Below are positions 53,854 through 61,889 of a stretch of 64,000 nucleotides of DNA, piece after piece. The stretch spans positions 1 to 64,000 of the forward strand of contig JAHDGU010000014.1 in the NCBI GenBank assembly GCA_020627535.1, read 5' to 3'. The position numbers and the translations under genes were made by a program. The notes under the pieces were generated by a model that was not told the DNA's origin, searched no databases, and saw only the letters and a list, made by a program, of their open reading frames with translations. Numbering within the stretch: the first letter of the stretch is position 1; every line of letters begins with the position of its first letter. This stretch comes from Saprospiraceae bacterium. GTDB lineage: Bacteria; Bacteroidota; Bacteroidia; Chitinophagales; Saprospiraceae.

Positions 53854-54165
53854 TTCAACCCATTTCGTGCATTAGGAATTTTTTGAATACTCTGCCTGGC
53901 AGATAAGCATCTGATATTGAATGACTTGTCTGGATGAAGATGACATTTTGATTCGTAACATTTACTTTCAGTGAAAAATCATTTTCAACACGAATAATCT
54001 TCCAGAATATATGCACCTGTCGGGTCTTCGTGTATAGCGTATTTCTGCTTCATAATCAGGCACTTATCCTCCTCGCCTTGTCTCGACATGCCTCGTCCGC
54101 TAAGCACCCGATTCTTTTGCATAAATCCACTATCCATCGAAGCCTAATGCACGAATTGGGTTCAA
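53854..54165. mobile_element. 312-bp element with 23-bp terminal inverted repeats (MITE-like)
   Basis: The left arm (53854-53876) and the complement of the right arm (54143-54165) agree at 21 of 23 positions, both ending in the shared GTGCATTAGG. The interior is AT-rich with no transposase and one possible 45-codon frame. No convincing target duplication is visible (flanks read GAG and GCT). It fills most of the 331-nt spacer between the acyltransferase and the NTF2-fold lipoprotein genes, ending 3 nt from the start codon of one and 16 nt from the stop codon of the other. Confidence 0.55.
53985..54122 (-). CDS. Possible 45 aa ORF inside the inverted-repeat element
   Basis: An open frame from ATG (54122-54120) to TGA (53987-53985) gives a 45 aa peptide that includes GMSRQGEEDKCLIMKQKYA. 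No family is recognised and no ribosome-binding site was seen. It may be a remnant or a chance frame. Confidence 0.2.
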   Translation of the reverse strand: MQKNRVLSGRGMSRQGEEDKCLIMKQKYAIHEDPTGAYILEDYSC

Positions 54166-54181
54166 GCTGACTCTAATGTAG

Positions 54182-54658
54182 TCATTCTTTATTCACCCAA
54201 GTAGAATGCATCATTTTCAATCGCCAGCCTTTCTCTGTTTTCACAGCGAGCGCACTTTCAAGCCAATTGCCCTCAAAAAGCAAACTGTCATTTCTGATAA
54301 AGTCTGCATGATTGTGGTAGGCGAGTTGTATAGATTCTCCATACTTATCTACTGAGATATAGTCCATTTTGTTAATCCTGTCAGGACGGTTTTGCCGAGA
54401 CATTTGATCTCTCATAAATTTTTTAATTCGAGCATTATCCCAGACTTCGCCATTTTCTAGGATGACGAAGTCTTGCGTATGATAGTCAAGGAGCCTTGTG
54501 GAGTCTCTTGCTGACCATATGTCATCAAATACACCTTGGACCAGGTCTTTGGCGATTTGGATTTCAGCGGGTGTTATACTTTGCTCTTTAGGGTTTTGAT
54601 TTTTTTGACAACTGAGTAATAGTACAATTGCCGTGATGACGCAGATTCTTTTTGACAT
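54182..54658 (-). CDS. NTF2-fold (SnoaL/DUF4440-like) lipoprotein
   Basis: A 158 aa predicted lipoprotein, lipobox LLSC (Cys17). After a short linker the domain shows the NTF2-like helix-strand pattern DLVQGVFDDIWSARDSTRLL, then YHTQDFVILENGEVW and the final strand WRLKMMHSTW. Such domains bind small ligands or act as scaffolds; there is no catalytic signature. Next to a second NTF2 gene, with 70 nt between. Confidence 0.82.
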   Translation of the reverse strand: MSKRICVITAIVLLLSCQKNQNPKEQSITPAEIQIAKDLVQGVFDDIWSARDSTRLLDYHTQDFVILENGEVWDNARIKKFMRDQMSRQNRPDRINKMDYISVDKYGESIQLAYHNHADFIRNDSLLFEGNWLESALAVKTEKGWRLKMMHSTWVNKE

Positions 54659-54728
54659 AAATTATCGATGCTTTTCCTTCTGATATTAAAGGAATGAAGA
54701 AGATATAATCAGAAAACAACTTAGAATA

Positions 54729-55625
54729 CTAGTTCCTCCTGATCGGATCCAATATCCTAGGCTTATCCTCTTGAGGTAATTGTTTTCTCAGTTCGAGATA
54801 GTCTTTGACCAGATCATTGGGTACAAGAATGGCAAGATTGTAGTGGGCTAGTGACCATGTGTCATCACTATTTCTCACGAGGACACCTGAGCCTCGACAT
54901 TCGCCCATCCACGTGTCAAGCACTTCGTCAAACCATGCCGTGTTTTGATCATCAGAAAAATAGAACTCTCTCTCCCTTGCCTTGAAAGACCAAGCTGACT
55001 CTTTTTCAAAATGCTCGGCAAAGAGACTGGCAATTTCATGTGTGTACCATTTTTCTGTGGCGTCAGTACCTAGAAATATACCGTCAGCCGTCATCGATCC
55101 GAAGTACTTATCTTCATCGGCCACAGCTGCGGCTTGATGCCATTGATCCATGAATTGCTGCAGATCAGCTTCTAGACTGGCGTACTCACAGCTCTTTTTC
55201 CTTGTATCTACGAGATGAATGATCTTCCATCCATCCGTGGACTTTCCAAGGGTGATATTGTTGGATCCACAGTGTGAAATCTGGCCATTGAGGTAGAAGG
55301 TGTAGGGTAACCAAGCCTGAGCTAGCCGATCATCTACATTGATCTCATACTTCCAGATTTTCTCAACTTGATTTCCTGGTGTCAATCGCTGTATACCTTG
55401 AGCAAGGAGCTTGGCGTCGCGATGCTCCGATATGCCACCAGGAATACGTTCGTCTAGCGACACGATCTGGGCTGTTGGATGCATCGTAGCAAGCATCATA
55501 CTCGAGTCGGCCATGTGGATGGCATAGAAGAAGTCGTGAAGGAGCGACTTGATTTGTTGTTCTTCTGTCTGGGCAGATATGACACCTGCTGATAGAAATG
55601 CGAAAGCAAAGAATAGATGCTTCAT
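54729..55625 (-). CDS. Exported protein with two NTF2-like domains
   Basis: A 298 aa protein, signal peptide about 1-18 ending SAQ. Two NTF2-fold units follow, at about 20-145 (FFYAIHMADSSMMLATMHPT) and about 150-275 (LQQFMDQWHQAAAVADEDKY, with a SnoaL-like third strand around GTDATEKW). The second matches the SnoaL_3 type. Function unknown; a role in ligand binding in the periplasm is possible. Its start codon lies 11 nt from the divergent flippase GTG. Confidence 0.8.
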   Translation of the reverse strand: MKHLFFAFAFLSAGVISAQTEEQQIKSLLHDFFYAIHMADSSMMLATMHPTAQIVSLDERIPGGISEHRDAKLLAQGIQRLTPGNQVEKIWKYEINVDDRLAQAWLPYTFYLNGQISHCGSNNITLGKSTDGWKIIHLVDTRKKSCEYASLEADLQQFMDQWHQAAAVADEDKYFGSMTADGIFLGTDATEKWYTHEIASLFAEHFEKESAWSFKAREREFYFSDDQNTAWFDEVLDTWMGECRGSGVLVRNSDDTWSLAHYNLAILVPNDLVKDYLELRKQLPQEDKPRILDPIRRN

Positions 55626-55636
55626 AGCTTTGGACT

Positions 55637-57094
55637 GTGATTGCTCAGTTTGTCAAAAATGTCTCTCTCCTCATCTTCATCAACCTCTTGGTGAAGTTAC
55701 TATATGTCTTTGGGGTAGAGGTCGAGGTACAGAATACCCTCGGCGAAGAACAGTATGGCCTTTATTTCACCTTGATGAATTTCGTTTGGCTATTTCAGAT
55801 CATCACAGATTTTGGCCTTCAGAATTTTAATAACACACACATAGCTGCTCATCCGCAATTGGTCCGTAAGTACTTGCCAAGTATTTTGGGATTCAAGGCA
55901 TTTCTGGCTGTGATTTTTTTGGTCGCGGTAGTACTCGTAGGACTTTTAGCCGGCTATTGGCCAGAGTATGCGCCATTTCTCATGATGATCATGCTCAATC
56001 AGCTACTCATGTCTATGATCCTCTATCTTAGGAGCAATCTGAGTGCCTTAGGCTATTATCGATGGGATAGCTGGTTTTCGGCATTGGATAAGTTTGTTTT
56101 GATACTTCTATTGGCGCCATTTGTAGTCTTGTCCTGGGATATTGAGGCTTTCGCCAAAATGGACTTCGATCTTCTTCTGTTTTTACAGTGTCAAGCGATA
56201 TCTCTTGGTGTTACTGTCTTGCTTTTGTTTCTTCTCATTTTGACGAAAGTCAAGCAAATCGCCTGGCGGTGGAATGGGAAGATGATACGGTACATATGGA
56301 GAGAATCCAGGTGGTACGCGCTGATTGTGTTTCTCATGTTTGCTTATACGAGGCTGGATGCAGTAATGATCGAAAAACTACATTCTCAGGGAAAGGCAGA
56401 ATCAGGAATATATGCCGCTAGCTACCGGCTATTGGATGTCTGTAATATGCTCGGGTTTTTATTTGCCTCCTACTTGATTCCCATGTTTGCCTCTGCGAGG
56501 AAGAGAGTCTTTGAACTCCGGAAGCTTTGGAAGTTTTCTTTCAGACTGCTCGCTGTGATTTATGCAGCAGGTGTCTGTGCATTGCTATTGTCAGGCAAGG
56601 ATTTATTACCGATGTTGTACGATCATGCGACGGCCTATTGGCTTGATGTATATCAATACTTGATTCCTAGTTCATTGGCTTGGGTAGCGGTGTATACGAG
56701 CGGTGCACTCTTGACTTCACAGGAAGTGCTCAAGCCTCAGATATATCTTTTTATGGTAGGAGTCGCGCTCAATGTATTGCTCAATCTTTACTTGATTCCA
56801 GAGTATGGTGCTGAGGGAGCAGCGATTGCTACACTTTCCACGCAGCTGCTCATGGCAGCTGGCTTGCAGTATCTCGCCGCGAGGCACCTAGACCATCAGT
56901 ATGATGAGTCCATGCTCAAGCGATGGATCTTTTTCATTGGCCTGATTGCATCGCTACTCTTTTTTCAAAGCCGCATCGACATCCCGTGGATGATCAAGGC
57001 GATGCTCAGTGGTCTGATTATTGTAGTGACTGGCATAGGTCTGCAAATCATCTCCAAGGATGAGTGGATGGACATACTGCGTCATCGCTCTTGA
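55637..57094 (+). CDS. Polysaccharide flippase (Wzx/MATE-like)
   Basis: A 485 aa polytopic membrane protein with about 12-14 hydrophobic segments. The opening MIAQFVKNVSLLIFINLLVK and the EEQYGLYFTLMNFVWLFQII region match polysaccharide-transport flippases that move undecaprenyl-linked repeat units. The start is GTG. It heads a surface-polysaccharide unit followed 74 nt later by a Wzz-like gene. A canonical hairpin repeat lies at 56146-56159. Confidence 0.9.
   Translation: MIAQFVKNVSLLIFINLLVKLLYVFGVEVEVQNTLGEEQYGLYFTLMNFVWLFQIITDFGLQNFNNTHIAAHPQLVRKYLPSILGFKAFLAVIFLVAVVLVGLLAGYWPEYAPFLMMIMLNQLLMSMILYLRSNLSALGYYRWDSWFSALDKFVLILLLAPFVVLSWDIEAFAKMDFDLLLFLQCQAISLGVTVLLLFLLILTKVKQIAWRWNGKMIRYIWRESRWYALIVFLMFAYTRLDAVMIEKLHSQGKAESGIYAASYRLLDVCNMLGFLFASYLIPMFASARKRVFELRKLWKFSFRLLAVIYAAGVCALLLSGKDLLPMLYDHATAYWLDVYQYLIPSSLAWVAVYTSGALLTSQEVLKPQIYLFMVGVALNVLLNLYLIPEYGAEGAAIATLSTQLLMAAGLQYLAARHLDHQYDESMLKRWIFFIGLIASLLFFQSRIDIPWMIKAMLSGLIIVVTGIGLQIISKDEWMDILRHRS
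56146..56159 (-). repeat. GNRA-hairpin repeat, canonical copy
   Basis: GGCTTTCGCCAAAA on the plus strand; codes for AFAK in the flippase. Confidence 0.8.
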
Positions 57095-57168
57095 GGCTCT
57101 GTATACTTCAGGAGCTCAAGTGGCGTTAGATCTCAGAGCCTGTACATTTGCCAACCGAAACGAAAACC

Positions 57169-58275
57169 ATGGAACAACAATACACACTGCTGGGCTTGCT
57201 CAAGCTATTTTGGAAATGGCGGAAGGCTATCATCCTAGCATGTGCCGTAGCTGGAGTCGTGAGCATCGTTGCTTCACTCAGTCTAGACAATTATTACCAG
57301 GCGAGTACGACCTTCTATCCAGCTAGTCAGGACAATTTCATGCCAGAGAAGGTATTTGGTGGTGGTGTCGATTTTTTTTACGGAAGTAGGGAAGACCTAG
57401 ACCGACTGCTCGCCATCACTCAGTCCAATGATATCAAGGATTTTCTGATTGATAGCTTCAATCTCCACGATGTATATGAGATCGATAGAGATGATCCCAA
57501 GGCATCGCTCAAGGTGCATAAGGCACTAGATGGCTTGCTCACCATCAGTAAGACCAAGTTTAGTGCAGTAGACGTCAGTGTCGAGGATAAGGATCCTAAG
57601 TTGGCCGCCGATATGGCCAATGCCACTAGAGAGAAAGCTAGAGAGCTGCTCCTAGGGATGATGAGTGAAATGCTTCTCAGTACCAAGAATACCATCGAGA
57701 ACGATCTCAGACAAAAAGAAATTCTTGTGGAGCAACTCAAGGACTCAATCCAGCTGTGGCGAGCTCAGTATGGCATCTATGACACCGATGCACAGGCAGA
57801 GGTGCTATCCACCCTTGTCGCTGAGACAGAGTCCAAGCTCAATCGCGAGAGAGCCAAGTTTCAAGAGCTAAGAAATAATCCACTCATCAGCCCAGATACC
57901 ATTGCGATACTTGGAGCTACGCTCAAGGGTTTGGAAAAGGAGTATGAAGCTTTGACTTCTGACAAGAGCAAGTCTAAGTTCAATCTCAACTCCTTTAACA
58001 AAGGAAAAGAAAAGATCAGAGCGATCACCCAGCGTATTGATATTGAAAATACACAGATCAACTACCAGAAGCTCAAAGCTTCTCAGTACAAGATCGCTAC
58101 GGACTTTGATTTCAATGCACTCTTCACGATAGAAGAAGCGACGGTGCCCTATGAGAAGTCAAGACCCCGTAGGTCCATCCTTGTCATCGCTTCTGTCTTG
58201 GCTGCATTCATCCTTTCTTTGATCGCGGTACTGATCTCTGACCTGATCAAATCGGTCAAATGGTCGGAGGTCTAG
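57169..58275 (+). CDS. Chain-length determinant (Wzz-like) protein
   Basis: A 368 aa inner-membrane protein. A first transmembrane helix (about 19-40, ending AVAGVVSIVASLSL) and a last one (about 340-360, LVIASVLAAFILSLIAVLI) enclose a periplasmic region with long coiled coil, as in Wzz/GumC proteins. There is no tyrosine kinase domain. ATG 57169 is chosen over an earlier TTG. Between flippase and ligase it sets chain length. Its end overlaps the start of the ligase gene by 16 nt. Confidence 0.88.
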   Translation: MEQQYTLLGLLKLFWKWRKAIILACAVAGVVSIVASLSLDNYYQASTTFYPASQDNFMPEKVFGGGVDFFYGSREDLDRLLAITQSNDIKDFLIDSFNLHDVYEIDRDDPKASLKVHKALDGLLTISKTKFSAVDVSVEDKDPKLAADMANATREKARELLLGMMSEMLLSTKNTIENDLRQKEILVEQLKDSIQLWRAQYGIYDTDAQAEVLSTLVAETESKLNRERAKFQELRNNPLISPDTIAILGATLKGLEKEYEALTSDKSKSKFNLNSFNKGKEKIRAITQRIDIENTQINYQKLKASQYKIATDFDFNALFTIEEATVPYEKSRPRRSILVIASVLAAFILSLIAVLISDLIKSVKWSEV

Positions 58276-59759
58276 CAGGCACTGATCAGATCCCAGCTCA
58301 GTCGCAGCTGACGAAGGTCAGTTTCTGGGGATTTATGTTGCTGAGTATCGTGTGTCTGGCCGGCTCCATTGTCCTGGAGACTCCCTTGCCTATGATCCTT
58401 CCTGTAGGTCTGGGCGTAGCAACACTAGTCTTCTTCATGCCAAGACTATTCCCTAAGCTGTATTTTATCCTATTGCCCTTCTCGATGGAGGTGAACTTCA
58501 CCGATTCGCTCGGTACAGATCTTCCTACAGAGCCACTCTTGCTGCTGATGGCGGCTCTGGCAATCGTACATATGGTGACCCATGTCAAGCAGATTGATCG
58601 CAGACTGTTTACTCATCCTGTGAGCATTATCATCTCTGCACATCTAGGCTGGATTCTATTGACGTCTTTGCTCGGTACTCAGCAGCTCATAGGCCTCAAG
58701 TTTTTGGCTGCTAAGAGCTGGTATATCGCGGCACTCTACTTGCTTCCGATGTTGTGGTTCAAGATCGATGAGTTGCTGTCTCTGATCAAGTATGGTCTCA
58801 TTGGTTTGATTCCACTGGCAGCATATATCTTGTTCATTCATTCGCAGAGCGGATTTGGATTTGAGGAGGCAAACTTTGTGATGCACCCATGGTTTCGCAA
58901 TCACGTGGTGTATGCAGTTTATCTGCTGCACCTGATACCCTTTGTATACATCTATTGGAGGCGCAGGCGCGAGCGCCACGGCAAAGCACGCTACTGGCTT
59001 TGGATCGGTGTGTTCCTTTCGATAGCGCTTTACTTTAATTATACACGGATTGCGCACATTGGTCTTGTCCTCTTGCCATTTGCCTATCTCGTGATGAGGT
59101 GGCGACTCACGAGGATCGTCCTTCTGTCGGCAGCACTTGGTGTCACAGTGATTGCTGCATGGCTCACAGTTGACAATAAGTACATGGACATGGCTCCCGA
59201 CTATGCTACGACTGTTGCTCACAAGAATTTTGAAGATCTTTTGACCGCAACTTTCAAGGGGAAAGACATCTCGAGCATGGAGCGAATCTATCGCTGGGTG
59301 GCTGGAGGATTTATGATCCAGGATCGGCCCATGACTGGTTTTGGCCCAGGAAGCTTTTATGAGTCCTACAGGCCATATACGGTACATGCCTTCCGCACAT
59401 ATGTCAGTGACAATCCAGAGAGATCTGGTATGCACAATTATTTTCTGATGCTTCTCGTGGAACAGGGCATCCTTGGATTGATCATATTTCTGGGCCTCAT
59501 TGTATTTGCATTGTCACGAGCAGAGCGCCTTTATCATAGCACATCATCTGCACGAGACCGTCAGGTCTGTATTCTGATCTACCTGACTATGGTGATCGTG
59601 GCGCTGGTCCATTTGCTCAATGACCTCATCGAGACCGATAAGATTGGAACATTTTTCTTTTTGGCACTGGCCATGCTCGTGTTGCTTGATGTGAAGCAAA
59701 GCAGAGTAGTCCCAAGTAAGTCTGGCAGTGTCGTGAGGAGTTCATCAAATGGTGAATAA
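58260..59759 (+). CDS. O-antigen ligase family protein
   Basis: A 499 aa polytopic protein of the Wzy/WaaL ligase superfamily with about 11-12 hydrophobic segments. A large periplasmic loop with FMIQDRPMTGFGPGSFYESY (about 360-380) and SGMHNYFLMLLVEQGILGL is the family hallmark. It polymerises or ligates O-antigen units. Third gene of the polysaccharide unit; overlaps the Wzz-like gene by 16 nt. Confidence 0.88.
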   Translation: MVGGLAGTDQIPAQSQLTKVSFWGFMLLSIVCLAGSIVLETPLPMILPVGLGVATLVFFMPRLFPKLYFILLPFSMEVNFTDSLGTDLPTEPLLLLMAALAIVHMVTHVKQIDRRLFTHPVSIIISAHLGWILLTSLLGTQQLIGLKFLAAKSWYIAALYLLPMLWFKIDELLSLIKYGLIGLIPLAAYILFIHSQSGFGFEEANFVMHPWFRNHVVYAVYLLHLIPFVYIYWRRRRERHGKARYWLWIGVFLSIALYFNYTRIAHIGLVLLPFAYLVMRWRLTRIVLLSAALGVTVIAAWLTVDNKYMDMAPDYATTVAHKNFEDLLTATFKGKDISSMERIYRWVAGGFMIQDRPMTGFGPGSFYESYRPYTVHAFRTYVSDNPERSGMHNYFLMLLVEQGILGLIIFLGLIVFALSRAERLYHSTSSARDRQVCILIYLTMVIVALVHLLNDLIETDKIGTFFFLALAMLVLLDVKQSRVVPSKSGSVVRSSSNGE

Positions 59760-59816
59760 GTCTCTCACAGGTCTATTTCTCTGCAACTATATGGATATTC
59801 TTAGCATCTTCATACT

Positions 59817-60362
59817 ATGAGGTGTTTTGTCCTAGTACTCCTTCTTGCAACATCATCGTCTACCAAGCTGTCGGCACAGCATGGAATAGCCTACACGGTT
59901 GCTTTTGACGAGCTGATCGATCGTTTGGACTTGGAGATGAATCTACCTGTCGAGCGCTGGCTCAAACTACAGCCTATTTTGGGAGATGAGTATCTCGATT
60001 ATCAGCTGGTCGTGAGAGATGATAGTCTTGAGTTTCGGGTATTGGTGCTAGAAGATCCGATCCAGGCCATCTATCCGCACATAGAATTTCAGCGCACATT
60101 GACCCATGTAGCGAGCAACGGAGTCATGGATAGCATTCATATTGAGCAGCATATCACGAGTCGACCACAGCCCTATGACTGGTCAGTCCGAGCGGCCTTT
60201 CGGCCAAAAGAAGATTTTTCTACCATGTCGCAGGCAAGACTGTGGGCACAGTACAAAGAAAACAAAGCCCTCGTGCTCATCATTGCACTATATGATAATC
60301 CTGCACACTGGGATGATCGATACTTTGACTTTCTGAAATTTGCAGAACATGGTAAGTACTGA
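59817..60362 (+). CDS. Unknown secreted protein
   Basis: A 181 aa exported protein, signal peptide about 1-20 ending SAQ. The rest is of mixed strand and helix with many acidic residues; no family recognised. It has a variant hairpin repeat at 60194-60209 and overlaps the OsmC gene end-on by 14 nt, so they are likely cotranscribed. Confidence 0.75.
   Translation: MRCFVLVLLLATSSSTKLSAQHGIAYTVAFDELIDRLDLEMNLPVERWLKLQPILGDEYLDYQLVVRDDSLEFRVLVLEDPIQAIYPHIEFQRTLTHVASNGVMDSIHIEQHITSRPQPYDWSVRAAFRPKEDFSTMSQARLWAQYKENKALVLIIALYDNPAHWDDRYFDFLKFAEHGKY
60194..60209 (-). repeat. GNRA-hairpin repeat, stem GGCC variant
   Basis: GGCC-TTTC-GGCC followed by AAAA on the plus strand: changed stem with pairing kept. 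Inside the unknown secreted-protein gene. Confidence 0.45.
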
Positions 60363-60723
60363 AATAGGACAAGATCACTACAAGACAGTTATCAATCTTG
60401 GTTCTCATCAGATCATCGCTGACGAACCGGCCAGTCTAGGGGGTACAGATCTTGGACCTGATCCCAATTCACTTCTGCTTGCAAGTGTAGGAGCTTGTGT
60501 TGCGATCACACTGAGGATGTACGCGGATCGCAAAGAATGGGATCTACAAGGAGTCAAGGTAGAGCTGAATTTGAGACGTGGCGATACAGAAACTATCATT
60601 GAGCGCCGCTTGATTACGAGTGGCGATCTGGATGAAACACAACTTGCAAGATTGCAGAAGATCGCAAGCAAGTGTCCAGTGAGCAAAATGATCACTGGCA
60701 ATGTGCGGATTGTGTCCATCTAG
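60349..60723 (+). CDS. OsmC-family peroxide/thiol protein
   Basis: A 124 aa OsmC-like protein with the two redox cysteines in LASVGACVAITLRM and ASKCPVSKM. OsmC/Ohr proteins reduce organic peroxides, though some have no known substrate. ATG 60349 is preferred over an earlier TTG, giving a 14-nt overlap with the upstream gene. Stop overlaps the convergent reductase stop by 4 nt (CTAG). Confidence 0.9.
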   Translation: MVSTEIGQDHYKTVINLGSHQIIADEPASLGGTDLGPDPNSLLLASVGACVAITLRMYADRKEWDLQGVKVELNLRRGDTETIIERRLITSGDLDETQLARLQKIASKCPVSKMITGNVRIVSI

Positions 60724-61724
60724 AAGCCCTGTACACCATTGACCGTGGTGTACTTGAAACTGAGCTTCTGATCAGGGTAGATCCGCTTGAATGCTGACTG
60801 GACCATCAATGTCCCTTCATGAAATCCACACAGGATCAGCTTTAACTTGCCTGGATATGTATTGATATCGCCCACGGCGTAGATCCCGTCTACATTGGTG
60901 CTGTAGTCGAGCGTATTGACCTCAATCGCATTCTTGTGGAGGTTCAATCCCCAATCTGCTATCGGTCCCAATTTGGGCGAAAGCCCGAAGAGTGGTAAAA
61001 AATTATCGACATCTAGATCAATAACTCCATCTGTCTTGTGATGGATCTGAACACCGGTCAGCACGTCAATTCCAGCGAGGCCGTGCACCTCAGCATCTGT
61101 AATCAATCTGATCTTTCCAGCTTCTGCGAGCGCTACCACCTTCTCCACTGAGTCGAGCGCACCTCTAAAGCTTGATCTTCTGTGCACTAGAGTCAGCTCT
61201 TCACAGATTTCTGAGAGGATGATGGTCCAGTCTAGTGCACTATCACCACCTCCTGCAATCACAAGCTTTTTGCCGCGATATTTTTCTGGATCTCTGACGA
61301 TGTAGTCGACCCCTTTGTCACCTTCAAAATTTGATATATTGGCAAGGGGTGGTTTGCGGGGTTCAAAGCATCCGAGCCCACCGGCTATGCAAATGACCGG
61401 AGCTTTGAGCTTGGTGCCTTCAGAGCTGGTCAGAATGAAATCGCGACCATCCTTTTCGATGGCTTCTGCTCGCTCTCCCAGTGTGAATCCTGGCTTGAAG
61501 GGCTCGATCTGTTCCATAAGTCTGTCAATGAGCTCCCCAGCCAAGATTGAAGGATATCCTGGGATGTCATAAATGGGCTTCTTGGGATAAATCTCGGCGC
61601 ACTGGCCACCAGGAATGGGCAGCGCATCTATCAGATGGCATCGCAGCTTCAGAAGACCTGCTTCAAAGACTGTAAAGAGTCCACAGGGACCTGCGCCGAC
61701 GATGATGATGTCTGTTTCTATCAT
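60720..61724 (-). CDS. Ferredoxin-NADP reductase (thioredoxin-reductase-like type)
   Basis: A 334 aa FAD flavoenzyme. The FAD site is DIIIVGAGPCGLFTVFEAG at the N-terminus and the NADPH site VIAGGGDSALDW (about 160-172) follows. GIYAVGDINTYPG marks the second FAD motif. No CxxC is present, so it is a ferredoxin or flavodoxin reductase rather than thioredoxin reductase. ATG 61724 is preferred over 61733. A 4-bp-stem hairpin repeat lies inside (60972-60986). Confidence 0.9.
   Translation of the reverse strand: MIETDIIIVGAGPCGLFTVFEAGLLKLRCHLIDALPIPGGQCAEIYPKKPIYDIPGYPSILAGELIDRLMEQIEPFKPGFTLGERAEAIEKDGRDFILTSSEGTKLKAPVICIAGGLGCFEPRKPPLANISNFEGDKGVDYIVRDPEKYRGKKLVIAGGGDSALDWTIILSEICEELTLVHRRSSFRGALDSVEKVVALAEAGKIRLITDAEVHGLAGIDVLTGVQIHHKTDGVIDLDVDNFLPLFGLSPKLGPIADWGLNLHKNAIEVNTLDYSTNVDGIYAVGDINTYPGKLKLILCGFHEGTLMVQSAFKRIYPDQKLSFKYTTVNGVQGF
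60972..60986 (+). repeat. GNRA-hairpin repeat, 4-bp stem copy
   Basis: TTT then GGGC-GAAA-GCCC; in the reductase gene its coding strand gives GLSPK. Confidence 0.7.
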
Positions 61725-61830
61725 GTGTATCAATCTTCATGGCAGACAACGAATCTGTACTCTGGTGGGTTCAGATTTGGTCTGGCGGCTGCAAAGCTAG
61801 CATGATCAGAGATGCGCCATCTGCGAGGAT

Positions 61831-61864
61831 AAAAAATGGGCTTGAAACCATCATTCCAAGCCCA
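61831..61864 (-). terminator. Rho-independent terminator of the large T9SS gene
   Basis: On the minus strand TGGGCTTG, 12-nt loop, CAAGCCCA (61864-61857 with 61844-61837), then six Ts (complement of 61831-61836). It lies just downstream of the stop at 61890. Confidence 0.85.
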
Positions 61865-61889
61865 CTTTCATTATCGTCGAAGTCTATGT

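Noticed and set aside
51000-54180. Prophage or defence island
   Set aside because: There is a toxin-antitoxin pair and a repeat element but no phage structural gene, integrase, restriction, CBASS or CRISPR gene.
61734-61830. Further tRNA or regulatory RNA right of the reductase gene
   Set aside because: No cloverleaf or conserved arm could be drawn.
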